Below, piece by piece: positions 38,705 to 48,148 of a stretch of DNA of 64,000 bases. Source of the DNA: Pantoea endophytica. GTDB lineage: Bacteria > Pseudomonadota > Gammaproteobacteria > Enterobacterales > Enterobacteriaceae. The DNA lies in contig NZ_PJRT01000010.1 of assembly GCF_002858935.1 (NCBI RefSeq), positions 1-64,000 on the forward strand, in the 5' to 3' direction. A program made the translations under genes and the position numbers. The notes beneath the pieces were generated by a model. That model was not told the DNA's origin, did not search any database, and saw only the letters and a list, made by a program, of their open reading frames with translations. Every line of letters begins with the position of its first letter. Positions within the stretch are counted from its first letter, which is position 1.

Positions 38705-38720
38705 ACTCAACAACCAATAA

Positions 38721-38735
38721 TGTTATAACATAACA
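38721..38735 (-). promoter_or_regulatory. Zur box of the zinc uptake operon
   Basis: TGTTATAACATAACA has arms TGTTAT and ATAACA around a 3-base centre, the same arms as the box before rpmE2. It lies immediately upstream of the small peptide gene and would repress the operon when zinc is sufficient. Confidence 0.82.
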
Positions 38736-38943
38736 ATTATCATACCCGACTCATCCTCCATTGCGCCTAAGCAAAAGTGTTTCAAAAGTTGATCGATTAT
38801 GAAGATAGCCGCGTTAATTCGCCGTTTCGCCATGAATGTGTTATGAAACCCATCACAACGATTACTCTTTCTGTTTATTAGCGACTTGCAATATCACTCA
38901 ATAAGCTCAATGATAGAAACATCATTCTTTTACTGGATACAAA

Positions 38944-39297
38944 ATGCCGTCTATTATTCATTGTGATATTGCTGTGGATGAGGACGATTGCGAAAAGTTG
39001 GTCAGAATTATCCAGGGGAATATTCTCAAAATAGCCGAGGCATTAGCCGGTGATTTACAGTGGTATTCTCAAAACGCGCAATTAGTTCCCGATAGCTTCC
39101 AGATTATTTCTATTCAACCAACCGACAATAATCGATTTAAAATGCTTTACGATTTCAGCTGGAATTTATTTAATCCTTGCCTGGATTTAAATGAAACGTT
39201 TACGCGTCGTGAAGAAGTGTTGTTTCAGGTAAAGCCCGGCGCGCTGGTGTTTGACGTGATTGACAATGAGCGCCCCTCTCCCGCCGATGAATTGTAA
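38944..39297 (+). CDS. Small acidic protein of unknown function
   Basis: The 117-residue protein begins MPSIIHCDIAVDEDDCEKLVRIIQGN. It has no signal or membrane segment and is acidic and AT-rich in codon use compared with most of the window. Segments such as FKMLYDFSWNLFNPCLDLNE and VKPGALVFDVI suggest a compact alpha/beta fold. I do not recognise a family. It lies between the zinc operon (divergent) and tomB, a position without a counterpart in E. coli. Confidence 0.65.
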   Translation: MPSIIHCDIAVDEDDCEKLVRIIQGNILKIAEALAGDLQWYSQNAQLVPDSFQIISIQPTDNNRFKMLYDFSWNLFNPCLDLNETFTRREEVLFQVKPGALVFDVIDNERPSPADEL

Positions 39298-39444
39298 TAT
39301 TTGGTAATTGAGGTGAGCAAAGCTAATGATTGTGGATTACATTTAAGGAGTCGCTGAATTCAATTTTATTCGATATCGCTTCCTGGTAGCTTTTCTTAAT
39401 CTCGCCGCGCTGCGGTAACTGTGCTAGCTATGGAGGGGAAAAAG

Positions 39445-39822
39445 ATGGACGAATACTCACCGAAACGGCATGATATTGCCCAGCTTAAATACCTGTGTGA
39501 GAACCTGTTCGACGAAAGTATGGCGACATTGACTGACAGCCATCATGGTTGGGTTAATGATCCTACTTCGGAAAGCAATTTACAGCTCAACGATTTGATT
39601 GAGCATATCGCTTCTTTCACGATGAATTACAAAATTAAGCACGTTGAAGATGAAGCCCTGATTACGCAAATCGATGAATATCTTGACGATACCTTTATGC
39701 TGTTCAGCAGCTATGGAATCAATACTCAGGATCTACAACGGTGGCAGCGTTCAGCAAAACGCTTATTTAATCTGTTTGCCGAAGAGTGCGCTTATCTCCA
39801 ACAACCTAGCCATTCCTTTTAG
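39445..39822 (+). CDS. tomB: Hha toxicity modulator TomB
   Basis: The 125-residue acidic protein starts MDEYSPKRHDIAQLKYLCENL and contains HGWVNDPTSESNLQLNDLIEHIASF, near-identical to E. coli TomB. GGAGGGGAAAAAG before the ATG selects 39445. TomB counteracts Hha and has been described as its antitoxin. It precedes hha by 24 bases. Confidence 0.95.
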   Translation: MDEYSPKRHDIAQLKYLCENLFDESMATLTDSHHGWVNDPTSESNLQLNDLIEHIASFTMNYKIKHVEDEALITQIDEYLDDTFMLFSSYGINTQDLQRWQRSAKRLFNLFAEECAYLQQPSHSF

Positions 39823-39846
39823 CACCAGACTGAGACCGGTTTATTT

Positions 39847-40065
39847 ATGAGCAACCAAGCCTTAACTAAAACAGATTATTTGATGCGACTGCGCCGCTGT
39901 CGCTCAATCGATACCCTTGAACGGGTTATCGAAAAAAACAAGTATGAATTACCTGATAATGAACTCGCGGTATTTTATTCGGCAGCCGATCATCGTCTGG
40001 CTGAACTGACCATGAATAAGCTTTACGATAAAGTACCGGTTTCTGTCTGGAAGTTCGTCCGCTAA
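39847..40065 (+). CDS. hha: Haemolysin expression modulator Hha
   Basis: The 72-residue helical protein, with [23 protein letters not shown] and [22 protein letters not shown], is a clear Hha. It binds the H-NS oligomerisation domain and strengthens silencing of AT-rich, often acquired, genes. The tomB-hha order is as in E. coli; the E. coli genes maa and ylaBC that follow hha are missing. Confidence 0.97.
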   Translation: MSNQALTKTDYLMRLRRCRSIDTLERVIEKNKYELPDNELAVFYSAADHRLAELTMNKLYDKVPVSVWKFVR

Positions 40066-40186
40066 GTTTTTCCCCTAACAGCCGATCTGCACCATCATCG
40101 TTTTGATCAAGGATTGAATCACCGGCAAAGGATTGCCAGATTTCTCTGTGCGTAAAATTCTGTGGAGTATGAGGCGGGTACAAATT

Positions 40187-40299
40187 GGTGGGGGCCCTGC
40201 CAGCTACATCCCGGCACACGCGTCGCCTGCTGCGGCTGCTTCCTTCCGGATCTGACCGAGTTCACAAGTTAGCATTGCGGGAGAACCAACAGGGCCCCC
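40187..40299 (-). ncRNA. ffs: 4.5S RNA (signal recognition particle RNA)
   Basis: The minus strand from 40299 begins GGGGGCCCTGTTGGTTCTCCCGCAA read in two blocks, contains the invariant Ffh-binding loop (GGTCAGATCCGG then AAGGAAGCAGCC) and ends CAGGGCCCCCACC, whose last part pairs with the 5' end. The length is about 113 nt (E. coli 114). Neighbour ybaZ is as in E. coli. The exact 3' end is uncertain by a few bases. Confidence 0.95.
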
Positions 40300-40468
40300 A
40301 TTGACAAGCCCTCATTTCGAGAGCGCAGGCATTATCAAGTATGCCCCTGGCAATTGCAAGCGCAGGCCCGACAACCGTTGGTTTCTTGCACAAGCACACA
40401 GCAATGCGCTGATGTCTACCCTTCTGCATGCTAAAGTTTGCCCTTTCCTGATGAAAATAGGTGCGCAT

Positions 40469-40780
40469 ATGAGCGACCAACACAATTTCTCTGAGCGCGT
40501 GTGGCAAATCATCGCAGCCATTCCGCCAGGAAAGGTCACCACTTATGGTGATGTTGCGCAATTAGCGGGTTCGCCGCGCGCGGCTCGTCAGGTAGGTGGC
40601 GTATTACGCCGTTTGCCGGAAGGCAGTAAATTACCCTGGTTTCGCGTTATCAATCGCCATGGCCGCATTTCATTACAGGGTGACGACTTATTTCGTCAGC
40701 GCGATGCGCTGGAAGCGGAGGGGATTGAAGTGAGTGATGCTGGGGAGATCGAGTTAGAGAAATATCGGTGGGAAATTTAG
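40469..40780 (+). CDS. ybaZ: Alkyltransferase-like protein (ATL) YbaZ
   Basis: The 103-residue protein resembles the DNA-binding domain of O6-alkylguanine methyltransferases (PPGKVTTYGDVAQLAG, SPRAARQVGGVLRRLPEGS). The active-site PCHR is replaced by PWFR. Other ATLs I recall have PWHR, so both Cys and His are changed here. ATLs bind O6-alkylguanine without repairing it and recruit nucleotide excision repair. AGGTG before ATG 40469 supports the short start; a longer frame runs back into ffs. Confidence 0.88.
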   Translation: MSDQHNFSERVWQIIAAIPPGKVTTYGDVAQLAGSPRAARQVGGVLRRLPEGSKLPWFRVINRHGRISLQGDDLFRQRDALEAEGIEVSDAGEIELEKYRWEI

Positions 40781-40869
40781 CGGTGCGATATGTCGCGCAC
40801 AAGCCCGCTGCCAATCGCACTGAACGCTGCACGCTGCACGCTGGAAGGCATCGTTGTGGAGTAAAGCGT

Positions 40870-40891
40870 CACACGCCATGGATGGCGTGTG
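40870..40891. repeat. Palindromic repeat between ybaZ and ybaY
   Basis: CACACGCCAT (40870-40879) and ATGGCGTGTG (40882-40891) form a perfect 10-bp stem with a GG loop, between convergent genes. The surrounding 40781-40860 contains AGCGGTGCGATAT...TCGCGCACAAGCCCGCT, a degenerate relative of the window's TAGCGGCGC palindromes, and a short GCTGCAC tandem. Confidence 0.5.
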
Positions 40892-40968
40892 CCGGGCGAT
40901 CAGGGACGAGACAGCGACTTTACGGAACAATGATGCTTTCCGGCGCTCTCCCGTCCCATCAATCGAAA

Positions 40969-41526
40969 TTACAGACTTGTCGGTGCCGGCACCGAAGCAG
41001 ATGGCGTCACCTGCGTAGGTGAAGTCGAAGGCACTGTTGTTGCTGCTCCCGGCTGGGTTTGCATCGCGACGTTAGTCACTGGCACCAACAGCAGTTCGGC
41101 TTTTGTTCCGCCCTGATTAATCACCGGTTTCACCGTATCGGTGATAAATGCCAGCTTGCCATCAATCGAAATCGCCGCACTCAACAGAATGCGCGCGTTC
41201 GGCTGGATGTCAGCCGGGTTAAACGGCAAGACAAACTGGAACGGCGACTGTTTCCCTTCCGTACGCACCACGCGCTGCGACAGCACTTTCGAAGGCGCGT
41301 CGGCCAGCGATGCATCTGATAGCGTAACGGTCAGCACAGAATCCGGCGGCAGCGCAATGCGCTGGCGGATATACACCGAACCACTGACATTAGGCTGCGT
41401 AATCGCGGCCTGCTGCCCCGCTACCGCTGAGCCGAGTGTAGGTGTGGCAACCGGCTTGCTGTGGTCCGCACAACCGGTAATCGCCGCAGCCAGGGTCATA
41501 CCGCTAATAACTTGCCAGAGTTTCAT
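40969..41526 (-). CDS. ybaY: YbaY-family lipoprotein
   Basis: The 185-residue protein has a lipoprotein signal (MKLWQVISGMTLAAAITGC, lipobox ITGC, C19). The YbaY domain includes GSVYIRQRIALPPDSVLTVTLSDASLAD, and a low-complexity threonine/proline tail (after about 150) follows. AAGGAG precedes the ATG. In E. coli the protein has been tied to surface glycan and stress phenotypes; the molecular role is unknown. Confidence 0.92.
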   Translation of the reverse strand: MKLWQVISGMTLAAAITGCADHSKPVATPTLGSAVAGQQAAITQPNVSGSVYIRQRIALPPDSVLTVTLSDASLADAPSKVLSQRVVRTEGKQSPFQFVLPFNPADIQPNARILLSAAISIDGKLAFITDTVKPVINQGGTKAELLLVPVTNVAMQTQPGAATTVPSTSPTQVTPSASVPAPTSL

Positions 41527-41731
41527 CGATGTCGTCTCCTTATGAACACTATGATTGTCGGCGGTAAATTCATTGCTTAGCTTTTCAGCCGCCGAATGAC
41601 CTTAATTCTGGCACAAATATCGGCATTGCGCCTAAACCCTCCGCCAGCCCGCTGAAATCGCGGCAAAATCATTGACGGAAACTGGTCGGATCTTTCACAC
41701 TGACGCGATAAGTCACGCTGAGGAATCCGCT

Positions 41732-42595
41732 ATGAGCCAGGCACTGCACAACCTGCTTAATTTATTAAATCTGGAAAAACTGGAAGAAGGCCTGTTTCGT
41801 GGTCAGAGCGAAGATCTGGGCTTGCGCCAAGTGTTTGGTGGCCAGGTAGTCGGCCAGGCGCTGTATGCCGCGAAACAAACGGTGCCGGAAGAGCGCATCA
41901 TTCACTCCTTCCACAGCTACTTTCTACGTCCGGGCGATAGCCAAAAAGCCATCATTTATGATGTCGAAACGCTGCGTGACGGCAAAAGCTTCAGCGCACG
42001 CCGCGTTAGCGCGGTACAGAATGGTCAGCCGATCTTCTACATGACGGCTTCGTTCCAGGCACCTGAAAGCGGCTTCGAGCATCAGAATGAAATGCCGCAG
42101 GTGCCGGGCCCGGATAATCTGCCATCGGAACAGGATTTGGCGAAGAAGCTGGCCGCGCATCTGCCACTCAAGCTGAAAGAAAAATTCCTCGCCGAGCGTC
42201 CGCTGGATATTCGTCCGGTGCAAATTCATAACCCGCTGAAAGGCCACGTCGATGAGCCGCTGCGTCAGGTGTGGATTCGTGCCAACGGCGAGTTACCGGC
42301 CGATCGTCGTATCCATCAATACCTGCTGGGCTATGCCTCGGATCTCAACTTCCTGCCGGTGGCGCTGCAGCCGCACGGTAAAGGCTTCCTCGAAGCCGAT
42401 ATGCAGGTTGCAACCATCGATCACTCAATGTGGTTCCATCGTCCGTTCGACTTGTCTGAATGGCTGCTGTACAGCGTGGTGAGCACTTCCGCCTCGGGCG
42501 CGCGCGGTTTTGTGCGGGGTGAGTTTTATACCCAGGATGGCCGACTGGTGGCGACCACGGTGCAGGAAGGCGTGATGCGCCAACGCGACGCATAA
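41732..42595 (+). CDS. tesB: Acyl-CoA thioesterase II TesB
   Basis: The 287-residue double-hotdog enzyme (E. coli 286) starts [24 protein letters not shown] and contains [22 protein letters not shown] and [10 protein letters not shown] with the catalytic aspartate. It hydrolyses medium- and long-chain acyl-CoAs. GAGG lies before 41732; twenty open codons upstream are excluded. Confidence 0.97.
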   Translation: MSQALHNLLNLLNLEKLEEGLFRGQSEDLGLRQVFGGQVVGQALYAAKQTVPEERIIHSFHSYFLRPGDSQKAIIYDVETLRDGKSFSARRVSAVQNGQPIFYMTASFQAPESGFEHQNEMPQVPGPDNLPSEQDLAKKLAAHLPLKLKEKFLAERPLDIRPVQIHNPLKGHVDEPLRQVWIRANGELPADRRIHQYLLGYASDLNFLPVALQPHGKGFLEADMQVATIDHSMWFHRPFDLSEWLLYSVVSTSASGARGFVRGEFYTQDGRLVATTVQEGVMRQRDA

Positions 42596-42599
42596 AAAA

Positions 42600-42620
42600 A
42601 GGGGCGATAAAATCGCCCCT
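42600..42620. terminator. Bidirectional terminator between tesB and amtB
   Basis: AGGGGCGAT (42600-42608), loop AAA and ATCGCCCCT (42612-42620), flanked by A-run and T-run on either side: a typical bidirectional intrinsic terminator for convergent genes. Confidence 0.9.
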
Positions 42621-42666
42621 CTGTTTTTTTATAATTTTAGCGCACTGCTCTTCTTTAGCGCGGCGG

Positions 42667-43956
42667 TTACTGGTTGTAAGCGTTCTCGCCGTGGCTGTTT
42701 ACATCCAGACCTTCACGTTCCTGATCTTCCGGAACACGCAGGCCAACAATCATATCCGCCAGTTTGAAGCCGATGAAGGCTACAACTGCAGTCCAGACGA
42801 TGGTCACACCCACGCTGAACAGCTGAATCCAAACCTGATGGCCCATGGTCACGCCTTCTGCGTAGCCTACGCCGCCCAGTGAAGAGGACGCGAACACGCC
42901 GGTCAGGATACAACCAAGGATGCCACACACGCCGTGCACACCGAACACATCACATGGGTCATCAACGCGCAGCCATTTCTTCAGGGTTGTTACGCCCCAC
43001 AGACCGGCTAAACCACCCGCCAGACCTATAATCAGCGCGCCGCCGACACCCACATAACCACAAGCAGGGGTAATCGCCACCAGACCGGCGATGAAGCCCG
43101 AGCAGGCGCCAAGCAGAGAAGGTTTACCGCGTACCGCCCACTCGCCAAACACCCACGACAGCACCGCACCTGCGGTAGCCACCACGGTATTCAGGAACGC
43201 CAGCGCAGCGATTTCGTTAGCTGAGGAAGCAGAACCAGCGTTGAAGCCGAACCAGCCCACATACAGAATCGCGGTACCGAGGAACACCATCGGCAGGTTG
43301 TGTGGTTTGAAGGCCTCTTTGCCGAAACCAGCACGTTTGCCCACCAGATAAGCCCCCACCAGGCCTGCAACGGCGGCGTTGATGTGAACCACGGTGCCGC
43401 CCGCGAAGTCGAGCGCGCCATCTTGCGCCAGCAAGCCACCAGCCCATACCATGTGTGCGATTGGCAGATAAGCCAGCGTCAGCCATACCACCACGAAGAT
43501 CAATACCGCAGAGAAGCGAATACGTTCAGCCAGCGCACCAACAATCAGGCCGACGGTGATACAGGCGAAGGAAGCCTGGAACGCGATGTGAATGTATTGA
43601 TAGAAGCTGCCCATCAGCGCTTTCAGCTCAATATTTTTCAGCATCGCCCACTGGAAGCTACCGAAGAAGGCGTTGCCTTCACTGAACGCCAGTGAATAGC
43701 CGTAAATTACCCACAGCACGCAAACCAGTGAGAAGGTCACCGCAACCTGCGTCAGCATCGACAGCACGTTCTTGCCGCGAATCAAACCGCCGTAGAACAG
43801 CGCAATGCCGGGAATCGACATAAACAGTACCAAGGCGGTACAGATCATCATAAAGGCGTTATCGGCTTTATCCGCTACTGCAGGGGCTGCCGCCATCGCC
43901 AGAGAAGGTAACAGCGCAAGGCTGGTGAGGCCCAACTTCGTTATCAGTTTATTCAT
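42667..43956 (-). CDS. amtB: Ammonium transporter AmtB
   Basis: The 429-residue trimeric channel (E. coli 428) has a cleavable signal (ends AMAA), eleven helices, FYGGLIRGKNVLSML, the twin-histidine regions (GGTVVHINA; FGVHGVCGILG) and the C-terminal GlnK-binding tail GLDVNSHGENAY. GGAAAG precedes 43956. It is downstream of glnK, and GlnK blocks the pore in ammonium excess. Confidence 0.97.
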   Translation of the reverse strand: MNKLITKLGLTSLALLPSLAMAAAPAVADKADNAFMMICTALVLFMSIPGIALFYGGLIRGKNVLSMLTQVAVTFSLVCVLWVIYGYSLAFSEGNAFFGSFQWAMLKNIELKALMGSFYQYIHIAFQASFACITVGLIVGALAERIRFSAVLIFVVVWLTLAYLPIAHMVWAGGLLAQDGALDFAGGTVVHINAAVAGLVGAYLVGKRAGFGKEAFKPHNLPMVFLGTAILYVGWFGFNAGSASSANEIAALAFLNTVVATAGAVLSWVFGEWAVRGKPSLLGACSGFIAGLVAITPACGYVGVGGALIIGLAGGLAGLWGVTTLKKWLRVDDPCDVFGVHGVCGILGCILTGVFASSSLGGVGYAEGVTMGHQVWIQLFSVGVTIVWTAVVAFIGFKLADMIVGLRVPEDQEREGLDVNSHGENAYNQ

Positions 43957-43989
43957 TTCTTTCCATCCCATCACAATTCAGAGCCCCAG

Positions 43990-44328
43990 TTACAGTGCTG
44001 CTTCGTCGGTCTCGCCGGTACGAATACGAATGACGCGCTGCAGTTCTGCGACGAAAATCTTGCCGTCGCCAATTTTGCCGGTATACGCGGCTTTGCTGAT
44101 GACATCGACCACTTCATCAAGTTGGTCGTCCGCAATAGCGATATCAATTTTTACTTTTGGCAGGAAGTTAACGCTGTACTCGGCACCGCGATAAAGCTCT
44201 GCGTGACCTTTCTGGCGACCAAAACCTTTAACCTCGGTAACGGTCAGTCCCTGAATGCCAATAGAGGATAAGGCTTCACGCACGTCCTCCAGCTTAAATG
44301 GTTTGATTACCACGGTAACCAGCTTCAT
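43990..44328 (-). CDS. glnK: Nitrogen regulatory PII protein GlnK
   Basis: The 112-residue signalling protein has the T-loop with uridylylated Y51 (ELYRGAEY), an N-terminal MKLVTVVIKPFKLEDVREAL and C-loop GKIFV. It senses 2-oxoglutarate and ATP/ADP and gates AmtB. It heads the glnK-amtB operon with a sigma-54 promoter 56-71 bases upstream; 39 open codons before 44328 cross that promoter. Confidence 0.97.
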   Translation of the reverse strand: MKLVTVVIKPFKLEDVREALSSIGIQGLTVTEVKGFGRQKGHAELYRGAEYSVNFLPKVKIDIAIADDQLDEVVDVISKAAYTGKIGDGKIFVAELQRVIRIRTGETDEAAL

Positions 44329-44383
44329 ACGTTCCCCTCCGGATAAGAAATTGAGTGAGTCTTCGCGGACACGTAGGGATATA

Positions 44384-44399
44384 AGCAAAGGCTGTGCCA
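44384..44399 (-). promoter_or_regulatory. Sigma-54 promoter of glnK-amtB
   Basis: The minus strand reads TGGCACAGCCTTTGCT, matching TGGCAC-N5-TTGC with GG and GC ten bases apart. This is the classic -24/-12 form expected for the NtrC-controlled glnK operon. Confidence 0.93.
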
Positions 44400-44498
44400 T
44401 AAATAAAAAAAGGGGAATGTCAGTAGCATAGGCGCGCTGCATCACGCTTCGTTATGTGAAGCACAGCGCAGATTGCGGAGGAGGAAGAGGAAAGGTGT

Positions 44499-44542
44499 TG
44501 CAATATTGCACTTCTTTGGTGCTTCAAGCCTCAAAGAAGTGC
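44499..44542. promoter_or_regulatory. Candidate NtrC enhancer sites upstream of glnK
   Basis: GCACTTCTTTGGTGC (44508-44522) fits the NtrC dyad GCAC-N7-GTGC, about 110 bases upstream of the sigma-54 promoter. It lies within a larger perfect repeat GCACTTCTTTG (44508-44518) and CAAAGAAGTGC (44532-44542). An adjacent palindrome TGCAATATTGCA (44499-44510) could be a second site. The region also lies just after the mdlB stop at 44588. Confidence 0.6.
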
Positions 44543-44587
44543 ATCAATACAGAACATTCCGATAAAACTGTGCAAAAAAGGTGCAAT

Positions 44588-46363
44588 TCACCCTTCGGCT
44601 TGTACGGGGATGCCCGCCGCGAGTTCATCGCCGGCCTGCTGCAGCTGATACATCTGCCAGTAACGGCCCTGCTCGGCCAGCAGCTCAGCATGCGTACCGC
44701 GTTCAACCACCTGACCGCGATGCAGCACTAAAATCTGATCGGCTTCGGTAATGGTGGAAAGGCGATGCGCAATCACCACCAACGTGCTGTGCTGGCGTAG
44801 TGCACGTAACGCCTGCTGAATCGCCTGTTCCGTGCCGGAATCGATATTGGCCGTGGCTTCGTCGAGGATCAGGATTTGCGGTAATGACACCAGCACGCGC
44901 GCCAGCGCCAGCAGCTGTTTCTGCCCAACCGACAGATTATTGCCCTGCTCGCCTAAACGCGTATGGATGCCGTCCGCCATGCTGCGCGCCAGCGGTGCCA
45001 GCTGCACCGTCTCCAGCGCCTGCCACACCTGATCTTCCGGGATATCGCGCCCCAAACGCACGTTGGCCAGCAGCGAATCCGCCAGCACCACCGGATCCTG
45101 TTGCACCATCGCAACGCTTTGACGTAAAGCGGCGTGCGACAGCTGCGGCAGCGGGCGGCCATCCAGTTCGATACTGCCGCGCGTCACCGGGTAATAGCCC
45201 ATCAGCAGATTCGCCAGCGTGCTTTTCCCGCTGCCGGTGTGCCCCACCAGCGCAACAAAATGACGCGCCGGCACTTCGAGATTGATGTGGCTGAGCACAT
45301 CGCGATTATCGCGATAGGCAAAGCTCACATCCCGCAGCGAGATGCTGCCGGAGGCCAGCGGCAGACTATCGCTGCCGTAACCTTGCTGCTCCGCATCCAT
45401 CAGTTCGAAGATACGCTCGCCGGACACCACCGCCTGTTGCAGCATCGACTGCTGCGTGGTGAGTTCAATCAGCGGTTCATTGAGGCGGCCAAGATAGGTA
45501 ATAAAGGCATACAGCACACCGACTTCAAACACGCCCGGCGTGGCGAAGCTGAACAGCGTCAGCAAACCGCACAGAATCATGGCCGAAAACAGACTCAACA
45601 ACGGGCGCAACAAAAAGCCATCCAGCCGCAGCGTTTCCATACGTGCCAGATAGTGTGAACGGCTGGCTTCGCCCATGCGTTCACCAAAGCGCGCCTGCTG
45701 GCGGAACTGCTGGATCACGCTCATGCCGTTAATCACTTCATTGAAGCCGTTGTTGATGTCCGCCAGATAGCTGCGCACGCGACGCGCAATCGGCGTGCTA
45801 AAGCGCTGATAAATCATCATCACCGTCAGCACCAGCGGGAAAATCACGATCGCTACCAACGCCATGCGCCAGTCGAGGGAGAACATCGCCACCAGCATCG
45901 CGCCAATCAACGCGGCAGCCCGCAACACTGTGGCCACCACGGTAACGTAGAGATCTTTGATCACTTCGGTGTCATTGGTGACGCGCGAGATGATTTGGCC
46001 GACCGGCTGCGTATCGAAGGCGCTGAGCGGCTGGCGCAACGCCGCGTTCATCACGTCCACGCGCAATTGCTGCACCACGCCAATCGCCGCGCGGTTAAAC
46101 AGCAACGCCTGAAAATAGTGCAAACCGGCGGCCAGCAATTGCAGCAGGACAAAGCCCACCAGCAGGCCCGCGACGACGCCCCACGGCATCTGATGTTTCG
46201 CCACCAGATTATCGATGAAGTAGCTTACCAGCACCGGTCCGGTCACTTCGGCTGCCGCCGCAATCCACAGCATGCCGACCGCCAGCCACAGCGATTTACG
46301 CCACGGTTTGCCATACGCCAGCAGTCGTTTCAGCGTCGGCCATAAACGTTGTGATTTAGCCAC
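44588..46363 (-). CDS. mdlB: ABC transporter half-protein MdlB
   Basis: The 591-residue protein fuses six membrane helices to an ATPase with [23 protein letters not shown] and ILILDEATA. The start is taken as GTG 46363 ([17 protein letters not shown] follows): AAGGAG lies 6 bases upstream and the length then agrees with E. coli MdlB (593). This start overlaps the mdlA stop by 8 bases (GTGGCTAA). It forms a heterodimer with MdlA; the substrate is unknown, a drug or lipid exporter being likely. Confidence 0.93.
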   Translation of the reverse strand: MAKSQRLWPTLKRLLAYGKPWRKSLWLAVGMLWIAAAAEVTGPVLVSYFIDNLVAKHQMPWGVVAGLLVGFVLLQLLAAGLHYFQALLFNRAAIGVVQQLRVDVMNAALRQPLSAFDTQPVGQIISRVTNDTEVIKDLYVTVVATVLRAAALIGAMLVAMFSLDWRMALVAIVIFPLVLTVMMIYQRFSTPIARRVRSYLADINNGFNEVINGMSVIQQFRQQARFGERMGEASRSHYLARMETLRLDGFLLRPLLSLFSAMILCGLLTLFSFATPGVFEVGVLYAFITYLGRLNEPLIELTTQQSMLQQAVVSGERIFELMDAEQQGYGSDSLPLASGSISLRDVSFAYRDNRDVLSHINLEVPARHFVALVGHTGSGKSTLANLLMGYYPVTRGSIELDGRPLPQLSHAALRQSVAMVQQDPVVLADSLLANVRLGRDIPEDQVWQALETVQLAPLARSMADGIHTRLGEQGNNLSVGQKQLLALARVLVSLPQILILDEATANIDSGTEQAIQQALRALRQHSTLVVIAHRLSTITEADQILVLHRGQVVERGTHAELLAEQGRYWQMYQLQQAGDELAAGIPVQAEG

Positions 46364-48125
46364 GGCTTGCTCCTTCTGCCACTTCATCGTCATCCAGTGC
46401 GGCTTCCAGCTGCTGATAACGGTACATATCGCGATACCAACCCTCTTTGCCCGCCAGGGTGTCATGATCGCCACGCTGCGTCACGGCGCCGTGCTGCAGC
46501 ACCAGAATTTCGCTGGCCTCGGTAAGTGCCGAAAGACGATGCGCGCTGATAATCAAGGTGCGCCCTTTGCCCCACTGACGCAGGTTATGCAGGATGTCAT
46601 GTTCAGTGCGGCCATCAACCGCCGACAGCGCATCATCCAGAATCAGGATTTCGGCATTCAGCAGCAGCGCGCGTGCAATCGCGATGCGCTGCTTCTGTCC
46701 GCCCGATAACATCACGCCGCGTTCGCCCACTTCGGTCTCATAACCTTGTGGCAGGCGCAGAATATCATCGTGCACGCAGGCCATGGTTGCCACACGCTCC
46801 AGCTCTTGCTGCGTCGCATTCGGGCGACCCAGCGCCAGATTGGCGGCAATGGTGTCAGAGAACAGGAAAGGCGTCTGGCTGACGACCGCCAGCCGGCTGC
46901 GCCAGCTATCGAGCCGCAACTGCGGCAGCGGTGTATTGTGGTAGCGAATATCGCCCTGATCGATGTCGAAGTGGCGCTGAATCAAGCTTAGGAGCGTGCT
47001 CTTGCCGCAGCCGGTTGGCCCACATAATCCCAGCATTTGGCCCGGTTTTAACTGGAAATTAAGATGGCTCAGCACCGGGCCAGAGCTGGCCGGATAGCGG
47101 AACTCACGAATAGCGACCTGCAGGATGCCAGGTTCGGGCGGTAACACTTTCTGTCCATCTTCAACCGCTGGCGCTTCCGCCAGCAATGAACGGATACGGC
47201 TCCACGCCGCACTGCCGCGCTCAACGATGTTGATCATCCACGCCAGCGCCAGCATCGGCCAAATCATCAGGCCGAGGTACATCACAAAGCTGGTGAGTTG
47301 CCCGAGCGTCAAACTGCCGTTCCACACCATCCAGCCGCCACCGGCAATCGCCAGCAGGTTGGAGAAGCCAACGGCGATATAAATGATCGGATCGAATCGC
47401 GCATCCACGCGCGCCACATGCAGGTTTTTCTTGCCGGTATCAGCAGCGATGCCGGCAAACTGCTGCGACTGGTGATCTTCGAGACCAAATGCTTTGATCA
47501 TACGGATGCTGGTCAGGCTTTCCTGGGTTTGATCGTTCAGGCTTGAAAACGCCGCCTGCGCCACTTTAAAACGTTGATGCAAGCGGGCACCGTCTTTCTG
47601 GATGGCGAAAGCCATAATTGGCATCGGGATCAGCGCCAGTAACGTCAGTTGCCAGCTAATTTGGGTACTCATCACAATCAGCACCACCAATCCCATCACC
47701 AGCGAATCCACCAGCGTCAGCACGCCTTCACCGGCGGCAAACACCACGCGATCCACATCATTGGTGGCGCGGGCGATCAGATCGCCCGTGCGATGGCGCA
47801 GATAAAATGCCGGATGCTGGCGGCTGAGCTGGCGATAGAAATCTTCACGTAGCTCAACGGCTAATTGATAGGATGCGCCAAACAACAGCACGCGCCAGAC
47901 GTAGCGCAGCAGATAGACAATCACCGCCGTCACCAGCATCACGCCGATCCACATTAAGATCTGCCCGGCGCTTAAATTATGCTGGGTGACGCCGTCGACA
48001 ATCACGCCAACCACGTGCGGTGGCAGCAATTGCAGTAAGGCAATAACGATCAGCAAGCTGACGGCGCCCAGATATCGCCGCCACTCGCGCAGGAAATACC
48101 AACTTAACTGGCTGAATAATTGCAC
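46356..48125 (-). CDS. mdlA: ABC transporter half-protein MdlA
   Basis: The 589-residue protein (E. coli 590) starts [22 protein letters not shown]. It has a membrane domain with [16 protein letters not shown] and an ATPase with [23 protein letters not shown] and ILILDDALS (Asp in place of the usual catalytic Glu). MdlB has DEATA, so the pair would have one degenerate and one canonical ATP site. It lies 23 bases after decR. Confidence 0.94.
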   Translation of the reverse strand: MQLFSQLSWYFLREWRRYLGAVSLLIVIALLQLLPPHVVGVIVDGVTQHNLSAGQILMWIGVMLVTAVIVYLLRYVWRVLLFGASYQLAVELREDFYRQLSRQHPAFYLRHRTGDLIARATNDVDRVVFAAGEGVLTLVDSLVMGLVVLIVMSTQISWQLTLLALIPMPIMAFAIQKDGARLHQRFKVAQAAFSSLNDQTQESLTSIRMIKAFGLEDHQSQQFAGIAADTGKKNLHVARVDARFDPIIYIAVGFSNLLAIAGGGWMVWNGSLTLGQLTSFVMYLGLMIWPMLALAWMINIVERGSAAWSRIRSLLAEAPAVEDGQKVLPPEPGILQVAIREFRYPASSGPVLSHLNFQLKPGQMLGLCGPTGCGKSTLLSLIQRHFDIDQGDIRYHNTPLPQLRLDSWRSRLAVVSQTPFLFSDTIAANLALGRPNATQQELERVATMACVHDDILRLPQGYETEVGERGVMLSGGQKQRIAIARALLLNAEILILDDALSAVDGRTEHDILHNLRQWGKGRTLIISAHRLSALTEASEILVLQHGAVTQRGDHDTLAGKEGWYRDMYRYQQLEAALDDDEVAEGASRG

Positions 48126-48148
48126 AAGCGTGTCTCTTTCTGTGCCCG

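Noticed and set aside
38604..38717. Longer start (TTG 38717) for the zinc ABC ATPase
   Set aside because: The 38 extra residues lack ABC features and overlap the small peptide frame; the ATG at 38603 gives the expected N-terminal strand.
40301..40468. Longer ybaZ product starting within or beside ffs
   Set aside because: The region overlaps the 4.5S RNA promoter side; the homologous domain begins after ATG 40469, which has an SD-like AGGTG.
40838..40860. Short tandem GCTGCAC units considered as a possible CRISPR-like or VNTR array
   Set aside because: Only about two imperfect units of 7 bases, with no spacers; too small to be an array.
46356..48125. MdlA Walker B reading DDALS considered as evidence for a pseudogene
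   Set aside because: The frame is intact, and asymmetric ATP sites are normal in heterodimeric ABC exporters; E. coli MdlA/MdlB are likewise paired.
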